From positions 98,734 through 162,733 of the forward strand of contig NZ_QFRK01000003.1 of the NCBI RefSeq assembly GCF_003143855.1: DNA of 64,000 nucleotides, read 5' to 3'. Below, one piece after another: positions 16,052-26,900 of this stretch. Within the stretch, counting starts at the first letter, position 1. Every line of letters begins with the position of its first letter. The translations under genes were made by a program, and so were the position numbers. This DNA is from Streptomyces sp. NWU339 (GTDB lineage: Bacteria > Actinomycetota > Actinomycetes > Streptomycetales > Streptomycetaceae). The notes below the pieces were generated by a model. It was not told the DNA's origin and did no database searches. It was given only the letters and a program-made list of their open reading frames with translations.

Positions 16052-18192
16052 CGCACACCGCCGAATCCGGCGTGGCCGCTCGGGCCGCCGATCGGACCCC
16101 CGCTCGGGCCGCTGTTCGACCTGAAGCCGAACCCGTCTCCGCCGACGCGGAGCACCTGTGGGCGCGGCTCCGCGCGGTCGAGGAGCGGGTGCGGCACGCG
16201 GTGGCGGTCCGCCGCGCCGCCGACCCCGACCCCGACGACCCGTACAAGGGCCAGTACCTCACCCCCGAGGCGGCGGCCCGCATCCTGGACGAGCCGGGCG
16301 GCCTCGGCGTACCCGCCCGCGAACCGTGGTGTCCACCGGCGGACTCCGTCCTCGGCGGCCTCGCCGTGCGGTTCGGGCTGTCCCCGCTCGACCTGGACCT
16401 GCTCCTGGTCGCGGTGGCGCCCGACCTGGACGCGCGGTTCGAACGGCTCTACGGCTACCTCAACGACGACCTCACCCGCCGCCGGCCCACGGTCGGACTC
16501 GCCCTGGAGCTGTGCGGCCTCGCCGGCGCCTCCCCGGCCCGCTTCCGGCTCGCCCCCGGAGGCCCGCTGGTCGAGGGCGGCCTGGTGGAGGTCACCGAGC
16601 CGGAACGGCCGCCGCTGTCACGGGTGCTGGTGGTCCCCGACCGGGTCACCGGATACCTCCTGGGCAGCGCGCGGCCCGACGCCCGGCTCGCCGGGGTGCT
16701 CGGCGAGGCCCGGGAGGACCCGACCGCCGCGGAGGCGGAGGTCCGCCGGACGGCGACCGCTGCCGGGACCGGCATCGGCCTCGTCCACCTGCGCAGCCGG
16801 GGCGGCGACGCCGAGGGTCTGGCCACCGCCGCCCTGCGCGTGGCCGGGCTGCGCCCGCTCGTCGTGGACGCGGCGGCGCTCGCCCGGCGCTCGGACGACG
16901 TACCGGAGCTCGCCCGGGTGGCCGCGCGGGAAGTCCGTCTGACCGGTGCCGGGGTCGTCCTCGGCCCGCTGGAGGCGCTGCCCGCGGAACCCGCCGTGCG
17001 GGCCCGTACGCTCGCGGCGTGGTGTGCGGCGCTGCGGGGGATGCCCCTGCTGACGCACGGCACCGTCGGCTGGGATCCGGAGTGGGCGGCCGACACCCCT
17101 GTGGCCCTGACGGTGCCGGCGCCTTCTCCCGAGCGGCAGGCCGCGCGCTGGCGGCACGCCCTGGACCGGGCCGCCGGTGACGGCTCGGTGACCGGCGACA
17201 CCGGGGAGCTCGCCCGGGCGGTCGCCGCGCACCGCCTGGACTCCGGGCAGTTGCGCCGCGCCGCCGACGTGGCGGTGCGCACGGCCGTCCTCGCGGGCCG
17301 CCCGGTTCGCCCCGACGACCTGCGCACCGCCGTGCGTGCCCAGAACGGCGCCGGGCTCGACCGGCTCGCCCGCCGGGTGGAGCCGGCGGTCGGCTGGGAC
17401 GATCTGGTGCTCCCGCCGCTCACCCACCGGCGGCTGCGGGAACTCGCGTTGCGCGCCCGTCACCGCGAACAGGTGCTCGGAGGGTGGGGGATGCGGCCCG
17501 GCGGCGGCCGGGGGCGCGGCGTGATCGCGCTGTTCGCCGGTGAGTCGGGCACCGGGAAGACCATGTCCGCCGAGGTCGTTGCGGCGGACCTGGGCATGGG
17601 CCTGTACGTGGTGGACCTGTCCACGGTCGTCGACAAGTACGTGGGGGAGACGGAGAAGAACCTGGAGCGGATCTTCACCGAGGCGTCGGCGGTCAACGCG
17701 GTGCTGCTCTTCGACGAGGCCGACGCGATCTTCGGCAAGCGTTCGGAGGTGAAGGACGCGCACGACCGGCACGCCAACATCGAGTCGGCGTACCTGCTCC
17801 AGCGCATGGAGTCGTTCGACGGGATCGCGGTGCTCACCACCAACCTGCGGGCCAACCTGGACGAGGCGTTCACCCGCCGCCTGGACGTGGTCGCGGACTT
17901 CCCGATGCCGGACACCGGACAGCGCCTCGCCCTGTGGGACCGGTGCCTGGGCGACCGGCTGCCCCGGGCCGACGACCTCGACCTCGCCTTCTGCGCGGAC
18001 CGCTTCGAACTGGCCGGCGGCTCGATCCGGGCCTGCGCGGTGAGCGCCGCCTATCTGGCGGCGGAGTCCGGCGAGCCGCTCACCATGCGGCAGCTGGTGA
18101 CGGCGGTGGCGCAGGAGTACCGCAAGCTCGGACGGCTGGTCCTGGAGAGCGAGTTCGGGCGGTGGACGCGGGACGTGCTGGCTGACGGGTGA
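16048..18192 (+). CDS. CIS AAA+ ATPase (Pvc15-like)
   Basis: This encodes 714 residues from a GTG at 16048 overlapping the previous stop. The first 430 residues are an alpha-helical N-terminal region with LGGLAVRFGLSPLDLDLLL, the usual start in eCIS ATPases, and an inactive-looking first AAA module. The C-terminal AAA+ module has Walker A G498-ESGTGKT505, Walker B V552-LLFDEAD559 and an arginine-finger region (NLRANLDEAFTRRLD). This ATPase is present in nearly all eCIS loci and is thought to help assemble particles or load cargo. It ends 19 bp from the convergent effector gene. Confidence 0.9.
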   Translation: MTHTAESGVAARAADRTPARAAVRPEAEPVSADAEHLWARLRAVEERVRHAVAVRRAADPDPDDPYKGQYLTPEAAARILDEPGGLGVPAREPWCPPADSVLGGLAVRFGLSPLDLDLLLVAVAPDLDARFERLYGYLNDDLTRRRPTVGLALELCGLAGASPARFRLAPGGPLVEGGLVEVTEPERPPLSRVLVVPDRVTGYLLGSARPDARLAGVLGEAREDPTAAEAEVRRTATAAGTGIGLVHLRSRGGDAEGLATAALRVAGLRPLVVDAAALARRSDDVPELARVAAREVRLTGAGVVLGPLEALPAEPAVRARTLAAWCAALRGMPLLTHGTVGWDPEWAADTPVALTVPAPSPERQAARWRHALDRAAGDGSVTGDTGELARAVAAHRLDSGQLRRAADVAVRTAVLAGRPVRPDDLRTAVRAQNGAGLDRLARRVEPAVGWDDLVLPPLTHRRLRELALRARHREQVLGGWGMRPGGGRGRGVIALFAGESGTGKTMSAEVVAADLGMGLYVVDLSTVVDKYVGETEKNLERIFTEASAVNAVLLFDEADAIFGKRSEVKDAHDRHANIESAYLLQRMESFDGIAVLTTNLRANLDEAFTRRLDVVADFPMPDTGQRLALWDRCLGDRLPRADDLDLAFCADRFELAGGSIRACAVSAAYLAAESGEPLTMRQLVTAVAQEYRKLGRLVLESEFGRWTRDVLADG

Positions 18193-18211
18193 ACGGACCC
18201 GTCGGACCCGG

Positions 18212-20992
18212 CTAGTCGTCCGCCTTGAGCTTTTCCATGCGGCGGCGCATGGTGCGCGACGCAATGTGCAGGTAGTCACCGATGGACGTGGCGTTGTAGT
18301 CGTCGACCATCGTGCGCAGGACGGTCTCCATCGCCCTTCCGAACGCCGGAGTGTCGCCGGCGGCGGTGCCGGCTTCCGTGGCCAGCCACCATGTGTGGAA
18401 GTCGGCGGTCATGGCGTTGCGCAGCAACTCCCTGCCGGGGTCGTCCAACGGGCGGCCGAGCGTCCGGGTGGACCCCTTGCCGCTCTTGGGCGCCGCCGAC
18501 GAGGTCGCCGTCCCGTTGCCGTCGTCTGTCCGCTGCCTCTTGTGACCGGTACGGCTCTCGACGGTCCCCTTGAGGCGGCCCGGGGCGACGCCGAGGTGTC
18601 CGGCGATGCTGTTCATCGATATGCCCCGCTCGTTGACCAGCGTGTAGATCGCCTCCAGCAAGCGCGGCGGGTAGCTCAGCGCGGCGTTGCTCTTGCCGCC
18701 CTTCTCGGCCTGCTTGCGCTGTTCCAGCAGCTTCTTGAAGTCCGGCCCCATGGCGTCCTCGAGCATTTTGATCGCCTCCGGGTCGTCCTTGAGCTGCACC
18801 TTCCGGGGACGCTTGAGCCTGGGGCGGGCGGCCTCCGACTCGGAGTCCGCGCTCGCCACGCCCCGGATGCCGCTCAGGTCCAGCTTGGCAAGCGTACTGA
18901 TCAGCGAGCCGTCGCTCTCCTCGATCACGTCGGTGTCGGAGAGGGTCTCATGGCCACCCGTGCCGTGTTTGGCGTGGCTGTGGGTGACCTTGCCGTCCTT
19001 CGTCCGCTGCTTGGCCGTGACCTGCGTCTGCTTCCCGCCGCGCGAGCCCGTCTCCGCCCCGTCGGGCGCGCGCTCCCCGGAGTACGCGGAGATGCGGGTG
19101 CCGCCCTTGGCCTTCGTGACGATCTGCTCGGACATCCAGTTGCCCCCGCCCTGCCCGCCGGGCGGCTCGGCCACGTGGGGCAGGTGCTCCACGATGGTGG
19201 CGGCCGACTCCTGGAAGAAGGACCCGAAGTCCTGGTTGAAGCTCACCGGGAAGCCTCGCTGCCGGTAGTGCTCCAGCATCGCCCAGCACGCCTTGCAGGG
19301 CCGCTTCACACCGCGGACCACGATCCTCTCTCCACGCTGTTCCTTCGGCAGATCGGCCGCCTCCAGCGCGAGCATCAGCTTCTGCTCGGCGTGCATCGAC
19401 TTGGTGCCGTCCGGGTTCTCCCGCGGCCCCGTGGAGTGCTTGAGCAGGATGACCACGCCTTTGTACTCGTCCGAGGTGAGCAACTCCTTCAGCCGGGCGA
19501 GTGCCTCGGGGCTCGTGGGCTGTGCCTCCAGCGGGACGACGGGCCCCCTGCGCATCATCGCCTCGGCGGTCTCGCTGGCCCGCTTGCCCTGGTAGACCTG
19601 CTGGATCTTCAGCCGGGCGCGCCGGTTGGTGCTGATCACGTCGTCCGCTTCTTTGGTCGGACGGCCCGTGCGCAGTGCCCGTTCCGACGGCTCACGGTTC
19701 ATCAGGTGAGAAAGGTCCAGCGCGGGCGCGTCCTGCGGCCGGCCGGCGGACTGGGCCTGGAGATACTCCATCAGCAGCGTGACTGAGCGGTTCCGGTTGG
19801 TGGCGAACACCAGCCGCCCGTTGATCAGCATGCCCTGGACTTCGGACTCCCGGGCCGGTCCCTTCTTCTTGGGTGCCGCCTTGCCCTCACTCTTCGTACC
19901 CTTCGCGCCCTTGCTCGCCTTGGCGGTCCTGGTGACGGGTGCGGACGACGTCTCCGCCATGGCGGTGTCGCCGTCCGCGTCGAGGGCGGCCGCGTCGGCC
20001 TGGGTGTTCTGCTGCGCGACGTCGTGCAGGTAACGGATGCAGTTGAAGAGCCGGATGCAGATGTGCCGCAGGGTCTGCTCGGCCCGCTCCTCGCTCTGGT
20101 CGCGGGGGAACCTGACCACCGCCTGCTGCGTGGAACGGCCCTCCTGCTGCAGCGTCGGCTCGCAGGTGCAGGCCCGTACGTCCTGGATGAGCTGCTGGAG
20201 AGTCTCGTCGTCCTCCAGGGCCTCGGCGATGTCGGACTCGTCGTCGCCGAGGTACTCCTCGTCGGCCTCGTCGTCGGTGTACGCCCGCTGCACCGGTGCC
20301 ACCCGGGGCGCGGGGTGCGCCGCGGTCTCCGACGGCCGCGCGGCACCGGGCTCCGTCGCGCGCAGCACCGGCACCGGGCCGCTCATCACCTGCCGTGCCT
20401 GCTTCTCCGCCGCCACCTCCCAGCGGTCGCCGGGGTCGGAGACGGCCAGGCCGCGGTGGTCGGTCGTGCCGCCGACCGGGCCTTTCTGCTGCTGCAGGTA
20501 GTGGCCCAGCTCGTGCGCCAGGGTGAGCTTGTCACCGCCGCCGGGACCGATGACCACATGCCGGCCGGAGGTGAGCGCGCGGGCGTCCACCTCGGCGGTG
20601 GCCCTGCGCGCCAGACTCCCGGTGTGCAGACGTACGCCGGAGAAGTCCGCGCCGTCGAACCGGGCTTCCATCTCCGTGCGCACCCTGTCGTCCAGTGGTT
20701 TCCCGGGGCTGCGCAGTACCTCGTGGACCGGGGAGGAGCGCTGCACCGGTGCGGTGCCGTGCCCGTAGCCGGGCCCGTGCCCGTGCTCGTCCGCGCGCCG
20801 ACGCCGTGCCCGCTGGATCATCAGGGACGCCGCGGCGTTGCCCGCGCCGCGCTGCGCCGCGCGGAGCGCGGCGGCGGTGAGCGGGGGCGGTACGGCGGTG
20901 CCGCCCGAGGGCGTCTCCCGGCGGGCGGCGGCCGGGCCGCGTGCCGTCCGCTCGTTCCCGGACTGCTCGGCGCGCGACCTGGACGTCTGCAT
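18212..20992 (-). CDS. Predicted CIS effector: DUF4157 plus cytidine-deaminase-like toxin domain
   Basis: This encodes 926 residues starting at 20992. Residues 1-80 are disordered with PVQR-type motifs. About 85-170 is the DUF4157 (eCIS core) domain with LAHELGHYLQQ (H160-E-x-x-H164). Residues 240-390 are linker with Lys-rich stretches (APKKKGPARE). About 395-610 resembles a deaminase fold: H534-A-E536 in KSMHAEQKLMLAL and P565-C566-K-A-C569 in KRPCKACWAML, the zinc and proton-shuttle residues of the cytidine deaminase superfamily. A basic NLS-like run (PRLKRPRKVQLK, about 720) follows, and two HTH-like segments (about 770-810 and 885-926) end the protein. DUF4157 marks cargo of contractile injection systems. 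I infer a nucleic-acid deaminase effector; the substrate is unknown and no immunity gene is evident beside it. Confidence 0.75.
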   Translation of the reverse strand: MQTSRSRAEQSGNERTARGPAAARRETPSGGTAVPPPLTAAALRAAQRGAGNAAASLMIQRARRRRADEHGHGPGYGHGTAPVQRSSPVHEVLRSPGKPLDDRVRTEMEARFDGADFSGVRLHTGSLARRATAEVDARALTSGRHVVIGPGGGDKLTLAHELGHYLQQQKGPVGGTTDHRGLAVSDPGDRWEVAAEKQARQVMSGPVPVLRATEPGAARPSETAAHPAPRVAPVQRAYTDDEADEEYLGDDESDIAEALEDDETLQQLIQDVRACTCEPTLQQEGRSTQQAVVRFPRDQSEERAEQTLRHICIRLFNCIRYLHDVAQQNTQADAAALDADGDTAMAETSSAPVTRTAKASKGAKGTKSEGKAAPKKKGPARESEVQGMLINGRLVFATNRNRSVTLLMEYLQAQSAGRPQDAPALDLSHLMNREPSERALRTGRPTKEADDVISTNRRARLKIQQVYQGKRASETAEAMMRRGPVVPLEAQPTSPEALARLKELLTSDEYKGVVILLKHSTGPRENPDGTKSMHAEQKLMLALEAADLPKEQRGERIVVRGVKRPCKACWAMLEHYRQRGFPVSFNQDFGSFFQESAATIVEHLPHVAEPPGGQGGGNWMSEQIVTKAKGGTRISAYSGERAPDGAETGSRGGKQTQVTAKQRTKDGKVTHSHAKHGTGGHETLSDTDVIEESDGSLISTLAKLDLSGIRGVASADSESEAARPRLKRPRKVQLKDDPEAIKMLEDAMGPDFKKLLEQRKQAEKGGKSNAALSYPPRLLEAIYTLVNERGISMNSIAGHLGVAPGRLKGTVESRTGHKRQRTDDGNGTATSSAAPKSGKGSTRTLGRPLDDPGRELLRNAMTADFHTWWLATEAGTAAGDTPAFGRAMETVLRTMVDDYNATSIGDYLHIASRTMRRRMEKLKADD

Positions 20993-21234
20993 CTGCTGCC
21001 TCCTCGCCGGCGCACCCTGCTGCGGACCCAGTGGACTGCGCGGGCGAACGGGGCGTCCAGGTCCGTACGGGCAGACCGAGGGCAGGTCCGGGGGGCGGCC
21101 CGGCGGTCGGCGCGGGTGGGGAAAGGCAGCGGTCCTGCCCCCGGCCAGGTCCCCGCGTCCCTGTTCGCCCTGGTGGGCCCCCGCGCAGACTCGGCCTGGA
21201 CACAGGTGACCCGCAAGGACGCGAAGGAGCGAGC
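20993..21234. promoter_or_regulatory. Divergent promoter region, effector versus particle operon
   Basis: These 242 bp separate the start of the effector (minus) from the sheath gene (plus). They must hold promoters for the cargo and for the structural operon that runs from 21235 to 34924. I see the sheath ribosome site (GAAGGAG, 21223-21229) but no clear sigma-factor consensus. Confidence 0.5.
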
Positions 21235-22794
<1,560 letters not shown>

Positions 22795-22828
22795 CCCGCG
22801 GGTCCACAAGGAAAGGTGACGGACAGTC

Positions 22829-23269
22829 ATGGCAGAGGGCGATGCTCTTTCCACCCACGTCTTCGGCGTGCAGCTCGGCGGCTACCTGGTCGAGTCGATC
22901 CAGGAGATCAGCGGCCTGACCGTCGAGGAGGAGGTCGTCGAGGTCCGCCAGGTCAGCGCGGAGGGCAAGCAGATCATCCGCAAGCAGCCCGGCGCCCGGC
23001 AGGCCGGCGAGGTCACGATCACCCGGGGCCTCGACAAGAGCAGCGAGTTCACCAAGTGGATCAAGGAGACCCTGAACAAGGGCGCCGTGGACGCCGCGCG
23101 GCAGAACCTCACCATCGAGATCAAGGACTCCGAGGGCACCACGGTCCGCCGCATCCAGCTGATGCAGGGCTGGGCCTCCAAGTGGGAGGGCCCGTCCCTC
23201 AAGGCGGGCGAGTCGTCGGCGGCCACGGAGAGCGTCACCATCGTGTTCGAGGAGATCGTCGTCGAATGA
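22829..23269 (+). CDS. CIS inner tube protein 1
   Basis: This encodes 146 residues from an ATG at 22829. The sequence FGVQLGGYLVESIQEISGLT, then GEVTITRGLDKSSEFTKWIK, then a C-terminal SVTIVFEEIVVE is the T4 gp19-like tube fold used by eCIS particles. Hexamers of this protein stack to form the hollow inner tube in which cargo can be carried. Its stop overlaps the next start (ATGA). A second, diverged tube paralogue is encoded at 27180 and probably forms the ring next to the baseplate. Confidence 0.9.
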   Translation: MAEGDALSTHVFGVQLGGYLVESIQEISGLTVEEEVVEVRQVSAEGKQIIRKQPGARQAGEVTITRGLDKSSEFTKWIKETLNKGAVDAARQNLTIEIKDSEGTTVRRIQLMQGWASKWEGPSLKAGESSAATESVTIVFEEIVVE

Positions 23270-23763
23270 GACGCCGTACGGTCACGGCGGGCAGCCTGGA
23301 GGAGATCCTCCAGGCGACGGCGCCCGCCCCGGCACCGGAGCAGGCGGCGGCACCCCCCGCCGCCCCGGCGCCCGCGCCCCGGGAGGAGCACGGGCTGCGC
23401 ACGGAGTTCGAGTTCGAGCTGCCGCGCGGGTACGTGGACGAGGCGGGCACCGTGCACCGCCACGGTGCGATGCGCCTGGCCACCGCCCGTGACGAGCTGC
23501 GGCCCCAGATCGACCTGCGGGTCAAGGAGAACCCGGCGTACCTGAGTGTGGTGCTGCTGAGCCAGGTGATCACCCGGATCGGCGCGATCACCGATGTGCA
23601 CGCCGGTGTCGTGGAGCGGATGTACGCCACCGACGTCGCCTTCCTCCAGGACTTCTACCGCCGGGTCAACAGCGAGGGCCACACCCGTGCGGCGGTGACG
23701 TGCCCGCACTGCGAGGGCGGCTTCGAGGTCGACCTCTCGGGTGGGCGCCTGGGGGAATCGTGA
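23266..23763 (+). CDS. CIS operon protein with C-terminal CxxC motif
   Basis: This encodes 165 residues from an ATG at 23266. After a 45-residue Ala/Pro-rich lead comes a compact domain: FEFELPRGYVDEAGTVHRHG, then DLRVKENPAYLSVVLLSQVI, then MYATDVAFLQDFYRRVN. It ends with VTCPHCEGGFEVDL, where the CPHC looks like half of a small zinc site. The layout resembles phage tail assembly or chaperone-type proteins (T4-like gp14/gp26 position) found between tube and baseplate genes. It probably assists baseplate assembly; the exact role is unknown. Confidence 0.6.
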   Translation: MRRRTVTAGSLEEILQATAPAPAPEQAAAPPAAPAPAPREEHGLRTEFEFELPRGYVDEAGTVHRHGAMRLATARDELRPQIDLRVKENPAYLSVVLLSQVITRIGAITDVHAGVVERMYATDVAFLQDFYRRVNSEGHTRAAVTCPHCEGGFEVDLSGGRLGES

Positions 23764-23918
23764 CGTACGCCCTTCCCCGGCTCCGGGAGGAGATCGCGTA
23801 CGTCGCCTACCACTTCCACTGGCCACGGGAGGAGATCCTCGACCTGACCCACGGCGAACGACGGCAGTGGGTGGCCGAGATCGCTCATATCAACACCCTT
23901 ATGAACGAAGGCGGTTGA
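23760..23918 (+). CDS. DUF6760-family small CIS protein
   Basis: This encodes 52 residues from a GTG at 23760 overlapping the preceding stop. The sequence LREEIAYVAYHFHWPREEIL, then DLTHGERRQWVAEIAHIN, matches the short DUF6760 family that accompanies eCIS and prophage-tail operons. It lies between the assembly-type protein and the long disordered protein. Phage operons often place a pair of small tail-assembly proteins, one made by frameshifting, in this position. Its function is unknown. Confidence 0.7.
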   Translation: MTYALPRLREEIAYVAYHFHWPREEILDLTHGERRQWVAEIAHINTLMNEGG

Positions 23919-23922
23919 GGGT

Positions 23923-26900
23923 ATGGCATGGCGGGACAGGCTGCGCCGCCGGGCCGCCCGGCCGGACACCGCGGGCCGTGCGGGGCGTTTTGGGCGCACG
24001 GAGCGCTCCGGCGCCGGGGCGGACGGTCCGTCCGGCGACGGCCCGGACCGGAGCGCGCCCGGCGGCCGGGGGCCGTCCGTTTCCGGCAGCACGGGTCCCT
24101 TCGTGCCCGGCGACTGGGACGGCGGCTGGCGCCGGACCGCACCGCCGGAACTCACCGTGGCCCGCGCCCCGATCGGCGTCAGCGACGGCCTCGCCTTCCG
24201 CGACGGCCTCGCCGCCTGGCAGAACCCGTCGTTCGACGCCGGTCTGGGCCACAGCCTGCTGCCCACCGCCCCGGCCGGGCTGATGCGGGGCGTCACCGGC
24301 CCTGCCACCCCGCGGGCCGATCGTGCCGGCGGGGGGCCGCTGCTGCTCCGGGCAGTCCGTCCGGAGGGGGCGGACAGGGCGCAAGGCGATGTCTCGGACG
24401 CCGGGAACCCGGACAGCGCGGGCCGGCCGCCGACCGCCCGGACGGCGCCGGTTGCGCGTCGGACGGGTCCGGGGACGCGGTCCGGTGCGTCGGGCTCCGG
24501 TTCGGGCACGTCCGGTACGACGTCGGCCCGCACGACGTCCTCCGGTACGACGCCGGCCGGCGCGGGCCCGTCCGGGTCGGCTTCGTCCGGGTCGGCGCCG
24601 TACGCCGCGCGGCCTTCCCGTAGCGGCCCCCGGGGCACGGGAGCGGTCGGCACGGGCTCCGGGACCAGGCCTGTGGTCGCGCGTTCCGGCGACGACGAGG
24701 CCACGGGGGCGGGGCGTTCGGGCGAGGCCCCGCCGACCCGTGGCATCACGTCGGCGGATTCCCCCGCCGTGCTCTCCTCGACACCCTCCTCCGTCCAACG
24801 GGCCGCGCAGCCGGACGCCGGCCCGGTGGTCACCCCCGCCGGCACCGGCCGACGGCCGGCGGCCGCGGAGATTCCGCTGGTGCGACGTGTGTCGGTGGTC
24901 CCGGGTGCGGACGCCGGCGGTGGCGTGGCCCGGCCCGCTTCCGGCGGGCCCGCTGCGAAGGCGCGGTCCGGCGCGCCCGAGCCCGGCTCCGGGCCCGCTT
25001 CCGGGTCCGCGTCCCGGTCGCAGGCCGGTTCCGGGAGCCGGACGCCTGCCGGCCCGGCCGTGCAGCGCACCGCGACGGGGACGGCAGGGACACCGGCCGC
25101 CCGGGGAGGCCGGCCGGCAGAGGAACCACGTGCGGCCCGTGCCTCCGCTGCAGAGACGTCCCGTCCGGCCGTCCCCCTCCGCCCGGTGGGGCCTCGCCTG
25201 ACCGCTGCGCGGCGCCAGGCCGGACCCGTGCGCCGGGTCCCCGCCGTGCGGCCCGCCGCCACCCCGCCGCCCAGCAAGGGCGCAGCCCCCGAGGCACGCG
25301 GCCCCGCCTCCTCCACGAGCGCACCGACGGTGCCGGGGGAGCGCTCCACCGCGCCCGCACAGCGCTCCGTCACGCGCGCGGGAAGCCGCGCGCCGCTCGG
25401 CGCCCCGTTGAGCGAACTACCTTCCACGGCCACCCCGTCGGCGGGGAGCGCTCCCGCCCCGTCCTCCGGTCCCGGCGCCGGTCCCGTGCTGCCCGTCGTC
25501 CAGCGCCAGGCGGAGGGCGCGGCCGACGGCACCCCGGGCCCGTACGACGCCGGCGCGAAGGGAACGGCCGACGGCGCCCCGGACGGTCCCGCCGCACCGG
25601 CCGGCGCCCCGCGCCGCACCTCCGGCCGCCCCGGGGCACGCGCGCGCGGCGGTCTGGGTGCGCCGCTGGCCGCCCTGCCGCCGAGCGCCGACCTGCCGGG
25701 CTCCGCCGCGTCCGGCGCCCGCGCCTCCCGTCCGGCGCCCGGCCAGGACATCCAGCGCGCTCCGGTACGCCAGGACCGGAGGTCCGGAGCCGCGCCGGTG
25801 CCGCCCACCGCGGAGCGCACCCCGGCGCCCCCCGGGACCGCACCGCGCACCGCGTCCCTCGCGCCGGGAGGGGCCGGAGCGGGCGCGCCCCTGCTGGGGG
25901 CGGGCGACGGCCGGCGCCGCCCCGCGGACCGCTCCGCCAACGGGGGCACCACCTCGCCCGGCCCCGCGGACCACGCGAACGGGCCCGCCACGCCGCTGGT
26001 GGTGCCGTCCCCGGCTGCCGTGTCCCACCGAACGGCACCGGAAAGCACCGCGGACACGGCCGGTCCGGCCGGGGAAGCTCGACGACCCGGCACGACGTCC
26101 GGCCCGCCGGGCCCCGGCGGGCTCCGCCCCCGAGATCCCGGATCACCGGGCCCGGTCGTCGTCGCCCGGGCCGTGGCTGCAGACGCTGCAGGCGTCCCGA
26201 CCCCCGGCACAGCCGGCCGGCACCCGCTGTCGGCGACCCGCTCCGCGACGCCCCACGCCCCGACGGCGACCCGGGCCCTCTCGCTGCTCGCCCTGCGCCC
26301 CCTCAGCCTCAACACCCGGACCGGGGAAGGGACGGCACAGCCTGTCGGCTCCGGCTCGGCCGGCCGCCCCGTCGTGGCAGCACGCTGGCCCGGGGGCGCT
26401 CCGGCCGCCGTCCGGAGCGACGCCGGGACACCCACCGGGACACCCGCGCGGCCGACGCCGGGCCCGTCCGCGCTTCCCCCGGCGACGCCGCAGGTCCAGC
26501 GGGCCACGACCGCGCTCCGGGGGCCGCAGGGCCCGGACGTACGAGGGACCGGCTCCCCGGGCTCCGTCCGACGCGTACCGGTTGTCCGCCCTGCGCCGGG
26601 CGGAGCCCGGGGAGCGTCCGACGCGGACGCCCCGGCCACCGCCCTGCTGACGGCCACCGCCCCACCGGCGCGGCCTCTGCCGGTCACCTCCCCCCGGACG
26701 CCGCCGTTCACGGACCGCCCGCCGGCCGCTCCGGCCCCGACGGGGGTCGTCCCCGTGGTCCGACCGGCGACCGGTGCCCCAGGGCCCGGCCCGGCAGCGG
26801 GCAGCGGGAGCGGCCGGGCGACGAGCAGCGGGACCGGCCGGGCGGCACTCCCGGTCCAGCGCACCGCCACCGACACCACCGCCGCCGCCACCGGCACCGG

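Noticed and set aside
20512..20546. Active metalloprotease in the DUF4157 domain
   Set aside because: HELGH is present, but DUF4157 is known as an eCIS targeting domain and protease activity is not established. I keep the motif as a domain marker only.
20941..21234. N-terminal extension of the sheath protein
   Set aside because: The frame is open but basic and low-complexity. The ATG at 21235 has a strong ribosome site and the following residues match the sheath family N-terminus.
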